Source: Vibrio hippocampi (GTDB taxonomy: Bacteria > Pseudomonadota > Gammaproteobacteria > Enterobacterales > Vibrionaceae). From it: a stretch of 43,202 bases of DNA. The stretch lies in the NCBI RefSeq assembly GCF_921292975.1, contig NZ_CAKLCM010000004.1:1-43202 (forward strand), written 5' to 3'. Shown here one piece after another: positions 6,770 through 13,840 of the stretch (positions within the stretch are counted from its first letter, which is position 1; each line of letters starts with the position of its first letter). Under the pieces are notes generated by a model, which worked only from the letters and a program-made list of their open reading frames with translations, was not told the DNA's origin and made no database searches. A program made the position numbers and the translations under genes.

Positions 6770-6798
6770 AGATTAACAACAAAACGTTGTTAAGACAA
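6770..6798 (-). promoter_or_regulatory. cro promoter with operator in the spacer
   Basis: On the minus strand a -35 TTGTCT (6793-6798) is followed by a 17-base spacer and a -10 TAATCT (6770-6775). The perfect palindrome TTAACAAC-N5-GTTGTTAA (6773-6793) fills the spacer, so a bound CI dimer would block RNA polymerase. Confidence 0.7.
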
Positions 6799-6936
6799 TG
6801 ATCAAGGCGTGGCATTTTCCGCAAAATGTGGTATTTTGTGGTAATATAAAGCTACGAAAGCCGTGATTAACGAATTAAAGAAATCACTAAAACGTTAACC
6901 AGGTAACAAAAAAGCCCATCAGACAGGGTGCAAAGA
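6799..6936 (+). promoter_or_regulatory. cI promoter region
   Basis: Two further imperfect palindromes, ATTTT-CCGC-AAAAT and CAAAAT-GTGGT-ATTTTG (about 6813-6838), may be weaker operators. TAATAT at 6843-6848 could be a -10 for cI. A gene-border repeat of the AATTAAAG type lies at 6866-6884. AGGG (6925-6928) is the likely ribosome-binding site for the ATG at 6937. Confidence 0.4.
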
Positions 6937-7596
6937 ATGAAATCAGACATAAAAGAAATCATCGGCGACCGATTAAGAGAGCGCCGACTTTTAAAGAATT
7001 GGACCGCTCGGGAAGCCGCCGAAGCGGCGACCCGCGTTGCCCCTGAGAACATCAGTACCGGGCGGTGGCAGAACTGGGAATGTGCTCAACGTAGCCCAGG
7101 CGTCGAAATGTATCCGTATTTGGCCAAAGTGCTCGACACTACGCCGCAATACTTATCCGGTTGGTCAAACGAGCCTGGGATCGGGGTCGAAACCAATAAA
7201 TACGTGGTGGCCAACGTCAACCAGGAGCAAGGCGGCAAAGATGACGAACTCGCGTTCAACGTCGAAGCGTTAAAACGCCACGGCCTGAGTGAGCATAACT
7301 TAAAGCTCATCACCGCCCCTGACGACGCGATGCACAAAGAATTTAAGCGCGGCGATTTGCTGCTCATCGATAAAGGCGCCAACGAGATCACCGGCGCGGG
7401 TATCTATGCCTTGCAAACCCAACACGGCGACCTGTATGTTCGCTATGTGCGGCGCGACATTGGGTCCGGTTACAGCGTCTACGCCGACGACGAACGCCAC
7501 GCCCCAACACAGCAATTTAGTGAAGAAGACTTCGCCAGCAAACTGACCGTGATCGGCAAGTACGTCTTCAAAGGATGCTGGAATCTAGATCAGTAA
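6937..7596 (+). CDS. CI-like repressor, S24-type fold without catalytic dyad
   Basis: The 219-residue product has an N-terminal HTH domain (residues about 8-75) and a LexA/CI C-terminal domain (about 120-219). The conserved G-D-S-M loop is D-D-A-M, putting Ala at the Ser nucleophile position (A131), and the catalytic Lys of the V-K-R motif is Arg (R169). Both catalytic residues are therefore missing, so RecA-stimulated self-cleavage should not occur; dimerisation could remain. The start at ATG 6937 is preferred over GTG 6928 because of the AGGG at suitable distance. It faces cro divergently and should maintain lysogeny by binding 6773-6793. Induction would then need an antirepressor. Confidence 0.88.
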   Translation: MKSDIKEIIGDRLRERRLLKNWTAREAAEAATRVAPENISTGRWQNWECAQRSPGVEMYPYLAKVLDTTPQYLSGWSNEPGIGVETNKYVVANVNQEQGGKDDELAFNVEALKRHGLSEHNLKLITAPDDAMHKEFKRGDLLLIDKGANEITGAGIYALQTQHGDLYVRYVRRDIGSGYSVYADDERHAPTQQFSEEDFASKLTVIGKYVFKGCWNLDQ

Positions 7597-7605
7597 CACA
7601 CGCTT

Positions 7606-7634
7606 TAAAAGCGCGGCCTTGTCGCGTTTTTTTA
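7606..7634 (+). terminator. Terminator after the CI-like gene
   Basis: A GC-rich stem with CGCG arms flanked by A and T runs (AAAA...TTTTTTT) lies just after the repressor stop. Confidence 0.6.
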
Positions 7635-7640
7635 CGGCAC

Positions 7641-7708
7641 CATTAACAACATTTTGCAGTAACAAATAACAACGATACAGCAAAACGAACAACGTCTAAG
7701 GAATTACC
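7641..7708 (+). promoter_or_regulatory. Region with three direct AACAAC half-sites
   Basis: AACAAC occurs at 7645-7650, 7668-7673 and 7688-7693, about two helical turns apart. They match half of the CI/Cro operator and lie directly before the next plus-strand operon. No well-spaced -35/-10 pair is obvious. Confidence 0.4.
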
Positions 7709-7978
7709 ATGCACGGCGAACTATCGTTGATCCACGTCAACACACCGACCGAACTGCGCATCGTACAGCGGCAGCAAAAACAAACCGTCCAATCGGCGAC
7801 CGCCGACTTACTGGCGACGGCGTGTCTTTTGGAAAAAGCACTCGATGGCAATCTGGACGATGAAACCCACGCGCTGATCAATGCGGCGTATTTTCAGGTT
7901 AACCAGGTACAAACCACGTTCGACAAGCTGGTCGCCCAAATCGATAACATCCAACTGGAGGACAAATCCCGTGAGTAG
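7709..7978 (+). CDS. Hypothetical helical protein, 89 aa
   Basis: Not recognised. The sequence is mostly amphipathic helix (T-A-D-L-L-A-T-A-C-L-L-E-K-A-L, then a Gln/Val-rich coiled segment). First gene of the plus-strand early block. It overlaps the next gene by 8 bases, so the two are probably translated together. Confidence 0.65.
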   Translation: MHGELSLIHVNTPTELRIVQRQQKQTVQSATADLLATACLLEKALDGNLDDETHALINAAYFQVNQVQTTFDKLVAQIDNIQLEDKSRE

Positions 7979-8318
7979 TCTCGAACTGGTCCCAGGGATG
8001 GGGCTAAATCTGGATGAACTGGCCGTCTTAAAAGGCCACGCCGAAGGGAAACGCCCTTCACAACTCGGCAAAGAACTTGATCTCACCCCGCCGGAAATGA
8101 AGCTCATCGAGCAAGACATCCGGCTCAAGCTCCGCGCCAAGTCGCCCATGCACATGATCACCCGTGCGTTTGAATTGGGCATTTTACGCGTGATGTGTTT
8201 GGTCCTTTGTTTCTCCATTGTGGCCGACCTCGATGACCAGGCATTACGCCTAAGAACACGCACCCGAAACGAATACAGCCGCACCGTTCGCGGCGGCCGT
8301 AATGAAGCCACTTGCTAA
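7971..8318 (+). CDS. LuxR-type HTH protein, DNA-binding domain only
   Basis: I place the start at GTG 7971, which follows GGAGGA and overlaps the upstream stop; the longer frame is inside the previous gene. Residues about 10-65 fit the GerE/LuxR C-terminal HTH pattern (L-D-E-L-A-V-L-K-G-H-A-E-G-K, then a K-L-R-A-K-S segment and G-I-L). No autoinducer-binding or receiver domain is present. A hydrophobic segment (V-M-C-L-V-L-C-F-S-I-V) follows and then an Arg/Thr-rich tail, so it may be membrane-associated. Similar stand-alone proteins occur in other phages; a regulatory role is likely but the target is unknown. Confidence 0.7.
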   Translation: MSSLELVPGMGLNLDELAVLKGHAEGKRPSQLGKELDLTPPEMKLIEQDIRLKLRAKSPMHMITRAFELGILRVMCLVLCFSIVADLDDQALRLRTRTRNEYSRTVRGGRNEATC

Positions 8319-8335
8319 CAACAGGAACACAACCA

Positions 8336-8980
8336 ATGGGAAGAAATCATCAACAACGCAGTAAAACCAATGAAGAATACCGCGATCAAACGTCCACGGT
8401 GCCGTGGCTGTTTGCCGCGCTCGATGCCGAGTTCCAATTCGGCATTGACCTCGCCGCGACCGACAAATCGGCTAAGTGCGCGGTGTACTTCACCCCAGAA
8501 ACCGACTCACTGTCTCAGGACTGGCTGGCCAGTGTGCCACCCCAGGCGAACGCGACCGGATGGCTTAACCCGCCTTACAGCAACATTTTGCCTTGGGTGC
8601 AACATGCCCGCCAGGAGCAACAAAAAGGCTTTACCACCGTATTTTTAGTGCCGAACGACTGTTCCGGCGAATGGTGGCCAGAGGGTGAGCCCTGCATCAT
8701 TCGCCACATTACCGGCTATTACTACGACCACACCTATAAATCGGGACCAAAAAGCCGCAAAGGCACCACCGTTAAAAAGTGGGCCTCGGGTCGTATCGAG
8801 TTCGTCAACGCGGAAACCGGCGAGATCATGAAAGACCCGCTCAATAAACCAATGTGCTTGATCATCTTTCCAGCGTTCTATTGTGGGCCGACGCTCCATC
8901 AACCGGTCACAAAAATTGAACTCATGGAAAAAGGCCAGACATGGATGGCCGAGAAACAACAGGCCGAACTGGCGGCGTAA
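8336..8980 (+). CDS. dam: Phage N6-adenine DNA methyltransferase (Dam-type)
   Basis: The catalytic motif N-P-P-Y in W-L-N-P-P-Y-S (about residues 77-83) is the motif IV of N6-adenine methyltransferases, and the overall form (214 aa, with W-L-F-A-A-L-D-A-E-F near the start) is that of the phage Dam family. It would methylate adenine in a short target, probably GATC, protecting phage DNA from restriction or timing replication/packaging. The start at ATG 8336 follows AGGA at 8322-8325; the frame extends upstream only to a TTG. It lies between a LuxR-type regulator and a zinc-ribbon protein. Confidence 0.88.
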   Translation: MGRNHQQRSKTNEEYRDQTSTVPWLFAALDAEFQFGIDLAATDKSAKCAVYFTPETDSLSQDWLASVPPQANATGWLNPPYSNILPWVQHARQEQQKGFTTVFLVPNDCSGEWWPEGEPCIIRHITGYYYDHTYKSGPKSRKGTTVKKWASGRIEFVNAETGEIMKDPLNKPMCLIIFPAFYCGPTLHQPVTKIELMEKGQTWMAEKQQAELAA

Positions 8981-8989
8981 GGGGGACAC

Positions 8990-9343
8990 ATGGACGCGAT
9001 AACCCAACATGACGTGAGTTTAATGAGCGCGTTGTTACTGGATGGCATGGACCTCGACACCATCGGCGATAAATTCGAGATCCCGCCCTCTGACGTCATA
9101 CAACACATTTACCCACCGAAGCAGTTTATCCCGGCATCACTGTTCGAAAGCCGGTCACGTCGAGGCACGGTTCGACTCGGTGAAGACTGCATCGAGAAAC
9201 GTTGCTCGCGCTGCCGTCAATTTTTCCCTATCGCCTCCGAGTTTTGGCACAACTGCCGCAACAACCCGGACGGTTTTCTCGGTTGGTGCCGTGCTTGTGA
9301 AATCGACCGCGTCAATGCCAGACGTAAAGAATTAAAGAAATAA
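8990..9343 (+). CDS. Zinc-ribbon protein with N-terminal HTH-like segment
   Basis: The start follows a strong AAGGGGG site. Residues about 70-105 carry C-S-R-C ... C ... C-R-A-C, a four-cysteine zinc-binding arrangement, followed by a basic tail. The first 50 residues (with D-T-I-G-D-K-F-E-I-P-P-S-D-V-I) look like an HTH. It is probably a DNA-binding accessory factor. Its last codons (K-E-L-K-K-stop) are built from the AATTAAAG-type border repeat. Confidence 0.7.
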   Translation: MDAITQHDVSLMSALLLDGMDLDTIGDKFEIPPSDVIQHIYPPKQFIPASLFESRSRRGTVRLGEDCIEKRCSRCRQFFPIASEFWHNCRNNPDGFLGWCRACEIDRVNARRKELKK

Positions 9344-9364
9344 CGAATTAAAGAGACTCACCAA

Positions 9365-10255
9365 ATGGACCAATTACAACCGCTTGAACTCAACAACCAC
9401 GCCGCTGACACCCTCGAAGCCTTTATCGGTCAATTCAATGACATGATTAAGGACTCCGACCGCATGGCGGAAACCATCAACCACCTAAACGCCAAACTGG
9501 AAGACTATCACCACCATAAGAACCGCGCCGAAGGTTATGCCAATCAAATCGTGGATATGGAAAAAGAGATCGGCGATCTCCAGGACGAACTGGAAGAATT
9601 GAAAGGCATTCTATTAACCGCCGAGAAAGTCGCCCACGCCAAAATGAAGCTGGAGAAAGACAACCAGGCGTTAAACCGTGAGCTGGAAATGTCCCGCAAC
9701 CGTGCGAAAGAACTCCAGCGCCAGCTTAACGAAGTCAAAGGCGGCGACAATCCGAAGAAACTCCGCGAACAGATCAAGCGCATCAAAGAGAAAAGCAAAG
9801 AGAAAGACACAAAGAACGCGCGCCTGGAACGTGAGGCCAAACAGTACCGCCAGGAAATCCAAGGTTTGAAGGTTCAGCAGAACCAGGCGTTCGAGAAAAT
9901 CAAACAGCTTAAGCTGGAAAAGCAAAACATGGACTTCACCGGCCTATTCCACAAAGACGACCACCATTTGATTTTATGGCCACAGGTGATCACCTCTCAG
10001 AACGCCGAAACCGGCGAGACTCATCAAAGCCGTGCCCTGTTACACATGCACCAATCCGGCACCGCGCGCCTGATTTCTTACGACATGGACAATAACGCCA
10101 TTGTTACCCACAAAGCGCCAGCCGGTGGCGTCCGGATCCCGAAAGACGTGCAACAGTTCGCCGAGGACTGGCTATTCAATGTCAACGTTACCCAGGACGG
10201 CAATGTCACCCCACGCGACCTGGCACAAACCGACTTAAACAGCAAAGCAGCATAA
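9365..10255 (+). CDS. Long coiled-coil protein, 296 aa
   Basis: Residues about 35-195 form an almost uninterrupted, Lys/Glu/Gln-rich heptad-repeat coiled coil. A globular C-terminal domain of about 95 residues follows, with beta-like segments (H-L-I-L-W-P-Q-V-I; A-R-L-I-S-Y-D). No Walker motifs, so it is not an SMC protein. Found among plus-strand early genes near Dam; its role is unknown. It may be a scaffold for a host-takeover or DNA-organising complex. Confidence 0.75.
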   Translation: MDQLQPLELNNHAADTLEAFIGQFNDMIKDSDRMAETINHLNAKLEDYHHHKNRAEGYANQIVDMEKEIGDLQDELEELKGILLTAEKVAHAKMKLEKDNQALNRELEMSRNRAKELQRQLNEVKGGDNPKKLREQIKRIKEKSKEKDTKNARLEREAKQYRQEIQGLKVQQNQAFEKIKQLKLEKQNMDFTGLFHKDDHHLILWPQVITSQNAETGETHQSRALLHMHQSGTARLISYDMDNNAIVTHKAPAGGVRIPKDVQQFAEDWLFNVNVTQDGNVTPRDLAQTDLNSKAA

Positions 10256-10267
10256 GGAACGGCACCG

Positions 10268-10873
10268 ATGAAAACTATTCCAATGATTTTTAATACTGAC
10301 ATGGTAAAAGCCTTGGTTAACGGTCGAAAGACCGTTACCCGACGCCCAGCTAAAGGCGTGACCTACTCGGACCGTATGGGCTTTGTTTTTAATGGTTATG
10401 CTCATGGCATTGGTTCAAATCACCGCGAGACAATGAACAACATAATAAAACGGCCCGTTAAGGCGGGCTGTCCGGCTAATGTCGGTGATTTAATTTATGT
10501 TCGCGAAACCTGGGCGGACGCTGGAGCTAACGCACCAGAACTTACCTTGTATAAAGCAAATTACCCGGAACACGTACCGGCACACTATGAGAACGTGCCG
10601 AGCCTGGCAGAAATAAAATGGACGCCATCGATCCACATGCCACGTTGGGCCAGCCGGCTAACTTTGAAAGTTACCGATGTGCGAATAGAAACAATGAAAG
10701 AGCTACGCCAAGACCACGAACAGATAAGCAGTGAAGGGTTTGGCAGCTTCCCACAGTTTCGGCACACCTGGCGCAAGATTTACGGCCAATGCGAACCCGG
10801 TGATCTTGTGTGGGTTATCGAGTTCGAAGTCATTCACCAAAACGTAGATACCTATCTAAAACAAGCGGCTTAA
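10268..10873 (+). CDS. ASCH/PUA-like domain phage protein
   Basis: The N-terminus (M-K-T-I-P-M-I-F-N-T ... G-R-K-T-V-T-R-R-P) and the later G-D-L-I-Y-V-R-E-T-W are hallmarks of a widespread phage protein related to ASCH/PUA-like folds, which bind RNA or modified nucleotides. The C-terminal part (G-D-L-V-W-V-I-E-F-E-V) completes the beta barrel. 201 aa fits the family. Biochemical function is not established. Base composition is slightly more AT-rich than upstream genes. Confidence 0.75.
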   Translation: MKTIPMIFNTDMVKALVNGRKTVTRRPAKGVTYSDRMGFVFNGYAHGIGSNHRETMNNIIKRPVKAGCPANVGDLIYVRETWADAGANAPELTLYKANYPEHVPAHYENVPSLAEIKWTPSIHMPRWASRLTLKVTDVRIETMKELRQDHEQISSEGFGSFPQFRHTWRKIYGQCEPGDLVWVIEFEVIHQNVDTYLKQAA

Positions 10874-10884
10874 GGGAAAAATTA

Positions 10885-11319
10885 ATGTCACAAAGAAATA
10901 TCGAAGTGCCAACCGAGAAAGGCTTGGTTTTTGTGCCTGCAAGCAACCATTGTAACGATACTCCTTATCTGGCGGTCACGATGTGCGTGTTTGGTCAATT
11001 TGAAGTGTCTCATGTTCCGTCAGGTCGCCGCCTTGTTGGTGGCTTTGAACGAGCGGTGAATGCATTCGTGTCTATGTTTGAGTTGCAATTGGCAATCAAT
11101 GAACTTGGTATCGATGCCAGTGGTGACAATGACGCCTTTCGCACTGAAATTAATGATAAAGATAAGCAATGTGAAGCGCTGGGCGGAATGACCATCAGAC
11201 AATGGATAGGCATCAACACCACACTTGGCAATATTTGTTCAGAGTTCCCGTGGGAAACCGACCAAGAAGGTCCACACGCAGAGCTGGAAAAGCTCATGGC
11301 CAAGTTAAAAGCAAAGTAA
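10885..11319 (+). CDS. Hypothetical protein, 144 aa
   Basis: Not recognised. The start is ATG 10885, 12 bases after the previous stop and preceded by AAGGGA. The protein looks like a mixed alpha/beta globular fold without membrane segments; the C-terminus is a charged helix. More AT-rich, with codon use unlike the 7.7-10.2 kb genes, suggesting later acquisition. Confidence 0.65.
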   Translation: MSQRNIEVPTEKGLVFVPASNHCNDTPYLAVTMCVFGQFEVSHVPSGRRLVGGFERAVNAFVSMFELQLAINELGIDASGDNDAFRTEINDKDKQCEALGGMTIRQWIGINTTLGNICSEFPWETDQEGPHAELEKLMAKLKAK

Positions 11320-11332
11320 GGGGTAAATTGCG

Positions 11333-11548
11333 ATGCTTGTATCTCAGAAAGTAATAGATGGAATGGAAGCCAAAGGGTTCTATATGGCTGAAGGGGCGGC
11401 GGTTCTTAATGATGTTGTAGTCGTCGAACTTCGACACCCTTTCAGGTCAACGCGAGCTATGACACTAAAAACTCAAGAGTCAGTGAACGTATTCAATAAC
11501 GAAGTTTCACCAGGGGCTTGGGCTGTTTTTCGCAAATATGATAACTAA
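11333..11548 (+). CDS. Hypothetical protein, 71 aa
   Basis: Not recognised. A small protein with alternating hydrophobic beta-like segments (V-L-N-D-V-V-V-V-E-L) and a W-A-V-F end. It is preceded by AAGGGG and lies in line with the neighbouring plus-strand genes. Confidence 0.6.
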   Translation: MLVSQKVIDGMEAKGFYMAEGAAVLNDVVVVELRHPFRSTRAMTLKTQESVNVFNNEVSPGAWAVFRKYDN

Positions 11549-11558
11549 GGATCAACAC

Positions 11559-11879
11559 ATGGAACCATTAAAAGTTAACTGGCTTAGTGCTTGCCCTCGA
11601 TGTAATCACGAAGGGCCGCACAATGTTGAAACAAACAGCGCGAACCCTGACCTATTAAACGAAGGTGATGTCGTTACGTGCAGACAATGTAACCAGGGCG
11701 GAGTGATCGAGTTAGTAGAAGCCGGGATAGTTGAATGTTACTGGGCCGAAGATGATGGCCATTACTGCCAATGTGATAACCCAGATTGTGGCAACTGGTT
11801 TACGGTCTCCGAAATCGGAGCCACTTGTCAGGAATGCAATAAAGGCTCAATGCAGCCGCAAGACGTCGAACCCTACTAA
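11559..11879 (+). CDS. Protein with multiple zinc-ribbon Cys pairs, 106 aa
   Basis: Cysteine pairs C-P-R-C, C-R-Q-C, a C...C-x-C group followed by N-P-D-C, and C-Q-E-C suggest two zinc ribbons in tandem. ATG 11559 is taken over ATG 11538, which lies inside the previous gene. The protein is acidic. It is the last gene before a strong terminator. It may be a nucleic-acid-binding or protein-interaction module; function unknown. Confidence 0.7.
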   Translation: MEPLKVNWLSACPRCNHEGPHNVETNSANPDLLNEGDVVTCRQCNQGGVIELVEAGIVECYWAEDDGHYCQCDNPDCGNWFTVSEIGATCQECNKGSMQPQDVEPY

Positions 11880-11888
11880 CCCACCTCA

Positions 11889-11912
11889 AAAGCGGGCCCG
11901 TCCCGCTTTCTT
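11889..11912 (+). terminator. Terminator ending the plus-strand early block
   Basis: A perfect 8-bp stem AAAGCGGG/CCCGCTTT with a 5-base loop is followed by a T-rich tract. It insulates the par promoter from upstream transcription. Confidence 0.85.
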
Positions 11913-11945
11913 TCTTTATTTCTTTAATTATTTAATTCTTTCTTA

Positions 11946-11974
11946 TTTACATTCAGGACTTTTCGTCCTATTAT
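11946..11974 (+). promoter_or_regulatory. par promoter with AGGAC-N5-GTCCT operator
   Basis: -35 TTTACA (11946-11951), 17-base spacer, -10 TATTAT (11969-11974). The palindrome AGGACTTTTCGTCCT (11955-11969) fills the spacer. The same 15 bases are found in three minus-strand promoters near 18.1, 18.7 and 19.3 kb. Confidence 0.85.
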
Positions 11975-12023
11975 CTCATCACGCGTTAAAGAATTATTTA
12001 ATTAACGAAAGGGATAACAACCA

Positions 12024-12665
12024 ATGGGATACAAAATCGCAGTAGTACAACAAAAGGGTGGCGTGGGTAAATCCACTAATTGCCGCAACCTGGCAGCGGC
12101 TCACGCGGGCTTTGGCTGGGATGTAAAAATCGCCGACCTCGATGTCAATCAATCAACCAGCTTCACCTGGCATAAACGCCGCCTTGCGGCCGGAGTCGAA
12201 CCGGTTGTCGCTGTAGAGATTTTCGGCAGTGCCAGCCAGGCTCTAAAGCAAGCGGATAACTACGACTTGTTTATCTTCGATGGCGCTCCAATGGCTAACC
12301 GTGCAACGCTTGAGGTTGCGCTAGTGTCTGACCTGGTTGTCATTCCAACAGGGCTAGGCTTAGACGATATGGAGCCTTGCGTCATTCTGGCCAACGACCT
12401 AGTTAAAAATGGTGTAGACCGAAGCAAAATTGTTTTCGTGTTCTGCCGAACCACTGGCAGCGATGCCGAACTCCAATACGCTATCGACTACATGGATCAA
12501 ACTCCATACTTCACCGTACCGCACCCACTACCGGAAAAACCGTCTATTCGCGGCGCGCACGATCAGGGCCTTGCTGCTATTGAGTGCAAGTTCAAAGGCC
12601 CGAGAGAATCAGCCGAGCGAATGACTCAGGCAATCATCGATAGACTTAACGAATTAATGAATTAA
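12024..12665 (+). CDS. parA: ParA partition ATPase (type Ib, ParF-like)
   Basis: The deviant Walker A motif K-G-G-V-G-K-S-T (residues 11-18) is at the N-terminus, and Walker-B-like strands (L-F-I-F-D-G-A-P) follow. At 213 aa without an N-terminal HTH it belongs to the small type Ib ParA group, in which a short ribbon-helix-helix protein is the partner and autorepressor. It segregates the plasmid form at cell division by oscillating or forming gradients on the nucleoid. It is the first gene after the operator-bearing promoter; its last codons (N-E-L-M-N-stop) come from a border repeat. Confidence 0.93.
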   Translation: MGYKIAVVQQKGGVGKSTNCRNLAAAHAGFGWDVKIADLDVNQSTSFTWHKRRLAAGVEPVVAVEIFGSASQALKQADNYDLFIFDGAPMANRATLEVALVSDLVVIPTGLGLDDMEPCVILANDLVKNGVDRSKIVFVFCRTTGSDAELQYAIDYMDQTPYFTVPHPLPEKPSIRGAHDQGLAAIECKFKGPRESAERMTQAIIDRLNELMN

Positions 12666-12686
12666 AGATTTAAAGAGGCTTTCAGG

Positions 12687-12923
12687 ATGGCATTAGAAGC
12701 ACCTAAAAAACCCAAAGCTAACCCAAAAGGCAAGCCGCCAACAGGTAACACACCACCAAATGGCCAAGAGAACAGCAAAAAGGGAGAAACAGCTCCGCTT
12801 AACTTCAAACCTGATAAAGAGTTCGTAAAAGAGTGGAAAGTCTACTGTGTAACGAACGACATTTCTCAAATTGACCAATTCAAGAAAATGTTCGAGTTCT
12901 GGAAAGAACATCACGGCGGGTAA
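12687..12923 (+). CDS. Small centromere-binding partner of ParA (ParG-like RHH)
   Basis: The first 35 residues are a flexible, Lys/Pro/Asn-rich tail. Residues about 37-76 (beta strand L-N-F-K-P-D, then two helices with a turn at T-N-D-I-S-Q-I-D) fit a ribbon-helix-helix fold. This is the organisation of ParG/ParB partners of type Ib systems. It should bind DNA as a dimer, link the centromere to ParA and repress the par promoter. It is the simplest candidate for binding the AGGAC-N5-GTCCT palindromes, but this is inference. Confidence 0.75.
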   Translation: MALEAPKKPKANPKGKPPTGNTPPNGQENSKKGETAPLNFKPDKEFVKEWKVYCVTNDISQIDQFKKMFEFWKEHHGG

Positions 12924-13007
12924 TCCGTCAGAAGGGAACGCCGGACGGTTGAAGTATCTCACCCCTACAACCGCCGGCATCAACAACACAACCAATGGGA
13001 TTTAATC

Positions 13008-13175
13008 ATGTTGCAAGCTAATAATACCCTCTCGGGCGCTATGCGTCTATGTGACCTTATGTATCAACCAGCCGACCAGGTGATCGAGTACCTGAAAGAT
13101 AAGCCCGAATTTATGGGCGAGGCTATCGCAAAATTGTGTTACCAGGAACTAGCGAGGCAAGGGGGCCATTCATGA
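13008..13175 (+). CDS. Small hypothetical protein, 55 aa
   Basis: Not recognised. The ORF starts at ATG 13008 and its stop overlaps the ATG of the next gene (ATGA, 13172-13175). The product is helical with several Met and Cys residues. Coupled translation with the following Cys-containing protein suggests a common process. Confidence 0.5.
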   Translation: MLQANNTLSGAMRLCDLMYQPADQVIEYLKDKPEFMGEAIAKLCYQELARQGGHS

Positions 13176-13447
13176 ACATAGCCAGGATGAGCCTACCCGA
13201 TACGTGCTTTAGTTGTCAGCACTACAAGCAAACAGGCTGGAAACACGACCAGTTCGCGCCAAAGGTGGATAACTACGGTTTCAGCATTGATCCGAGAAAA
13301 CAACGTTATGGCCAATGTACCAGGAACAACGCGGAGGTATTTTGGAATGAGAAGTGCCACTTATACACCCAAGACACCGACATCGATGTCCATCCCTGCC
13401 CGAAGCGGCCCGAACCGTTAGAGCCGCGTCAGGAATCACTGTTCTAA
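13172..13447 (+). CDS. Hypothetical cysteine-containing protein, 91 aa
   Basis: Start ATG 13172 is fixed by the ATGA overlap with the upstream gene. It has C-F-S-C near residue 12 and further Cys at C-T-R, K-C-H and H-P-C-P, arranged like a metal-binding site (such as a CxxC...C...C zinc or iron-sulphur site). Small proteins of this type occur next to phage and plasmid genes, but I cannot name the family. It ends at a shared convergent terminator. Confidence 0.6.
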   Translation: MNIARMSLPDTCFSCQHYKQTGWKHDQFAPKVDNYGFSIDPRKQRYGQCTRNNAEVFWNEKCHLYTQDTDIDVHPCPKRPEPLEPRQESLF

Positions 13448-13451
13448 AAAG

Positions 13452-13475
13452 AAGCCCCGAAACCGGGGCTTTTCC
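13452..13475. terminator. Bidirectional terminator between convergent genes
   Basis: Stem AAGCCCCG/CGGGGCTT with an AAAC loop, A-run on one side and T-run on the other, between the plus gene ending at 13447 and the minus gene ending at 13476. Confidence 0.85.
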
Positions 13476-13652
13476 TTACTCTCCATTCTCGACCAGTGCC
13501 GCGACATCAATCCTTAAGCCTTTGAGTAAAGCCGTCGCACAAGACATTTCATGAACGACACAGTCGCCCGTATTGGTTAGATCCTCCATTACTTCTAACA
13601 GAGCCGCCATTTGATTCAGCTTTTTGCTGATTATCGTTTTTTTCCTTTCCAT
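13476..13652 (-). CDS. Small hypothetical protein, 58 aa
   Basis: Not recognised. The start ATG 13652 follows no strong Shine-Dalgarno I can see. The product has a basic N-terminus and an amphipathic helical remainder (L-N-Q-M-A-A-L-L-E-V-M-E-D-L). It is transcribed divergently from the HTH gene at 13841, a typical arrangement for a small regulated partner (toxin, antitoxin, or Cro-like), which remains speculation. Confidence 0.55.
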   Translation of the reverse strand: MERKKTIISKKLNQMAALLEVMEDLTNTGDCVVHEMSCATALLKGLRIDVAALVENGE

Positions 13653-13840
13653 TTAAAAACATACCTTTCCAACTGCAATATATGTTTTGTCATCACTATC
13701 ATTGGTGCGACCAGTAGAATATGCAGTTACGCATACATGCTGTAAACAGCAATGGAAGAAACAGTCCTATACTTACTGATAAACGACAAAAATAGTCCTA
13801 TCGAATGAGACGTAGGTCTAAATAATCAGGAGGGGAATCG
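13653..13840. promoter_or_regulatory. Divergent promoter region of the 13.6/13.8 kb gene pair
   Basis: AGTCCTAT occurs twice as a direct repeat (13763-13770, 13794-13801), 31 bp apart. GTCCTA matches the half-site of the 15-bp operator found in four other promoters. A strong AGGAGGGG ribosome-binding site (13829-13836) precedes the ATG at 13841. Confidence 0.5.

Noticed and set aside
13653..13840. Second LexA box near the divergent promoters
   Set aside because: A CTGTAAACAG segment is present, but the spacing is CTG-N4-CAG rather than CTG-N10-CAG.
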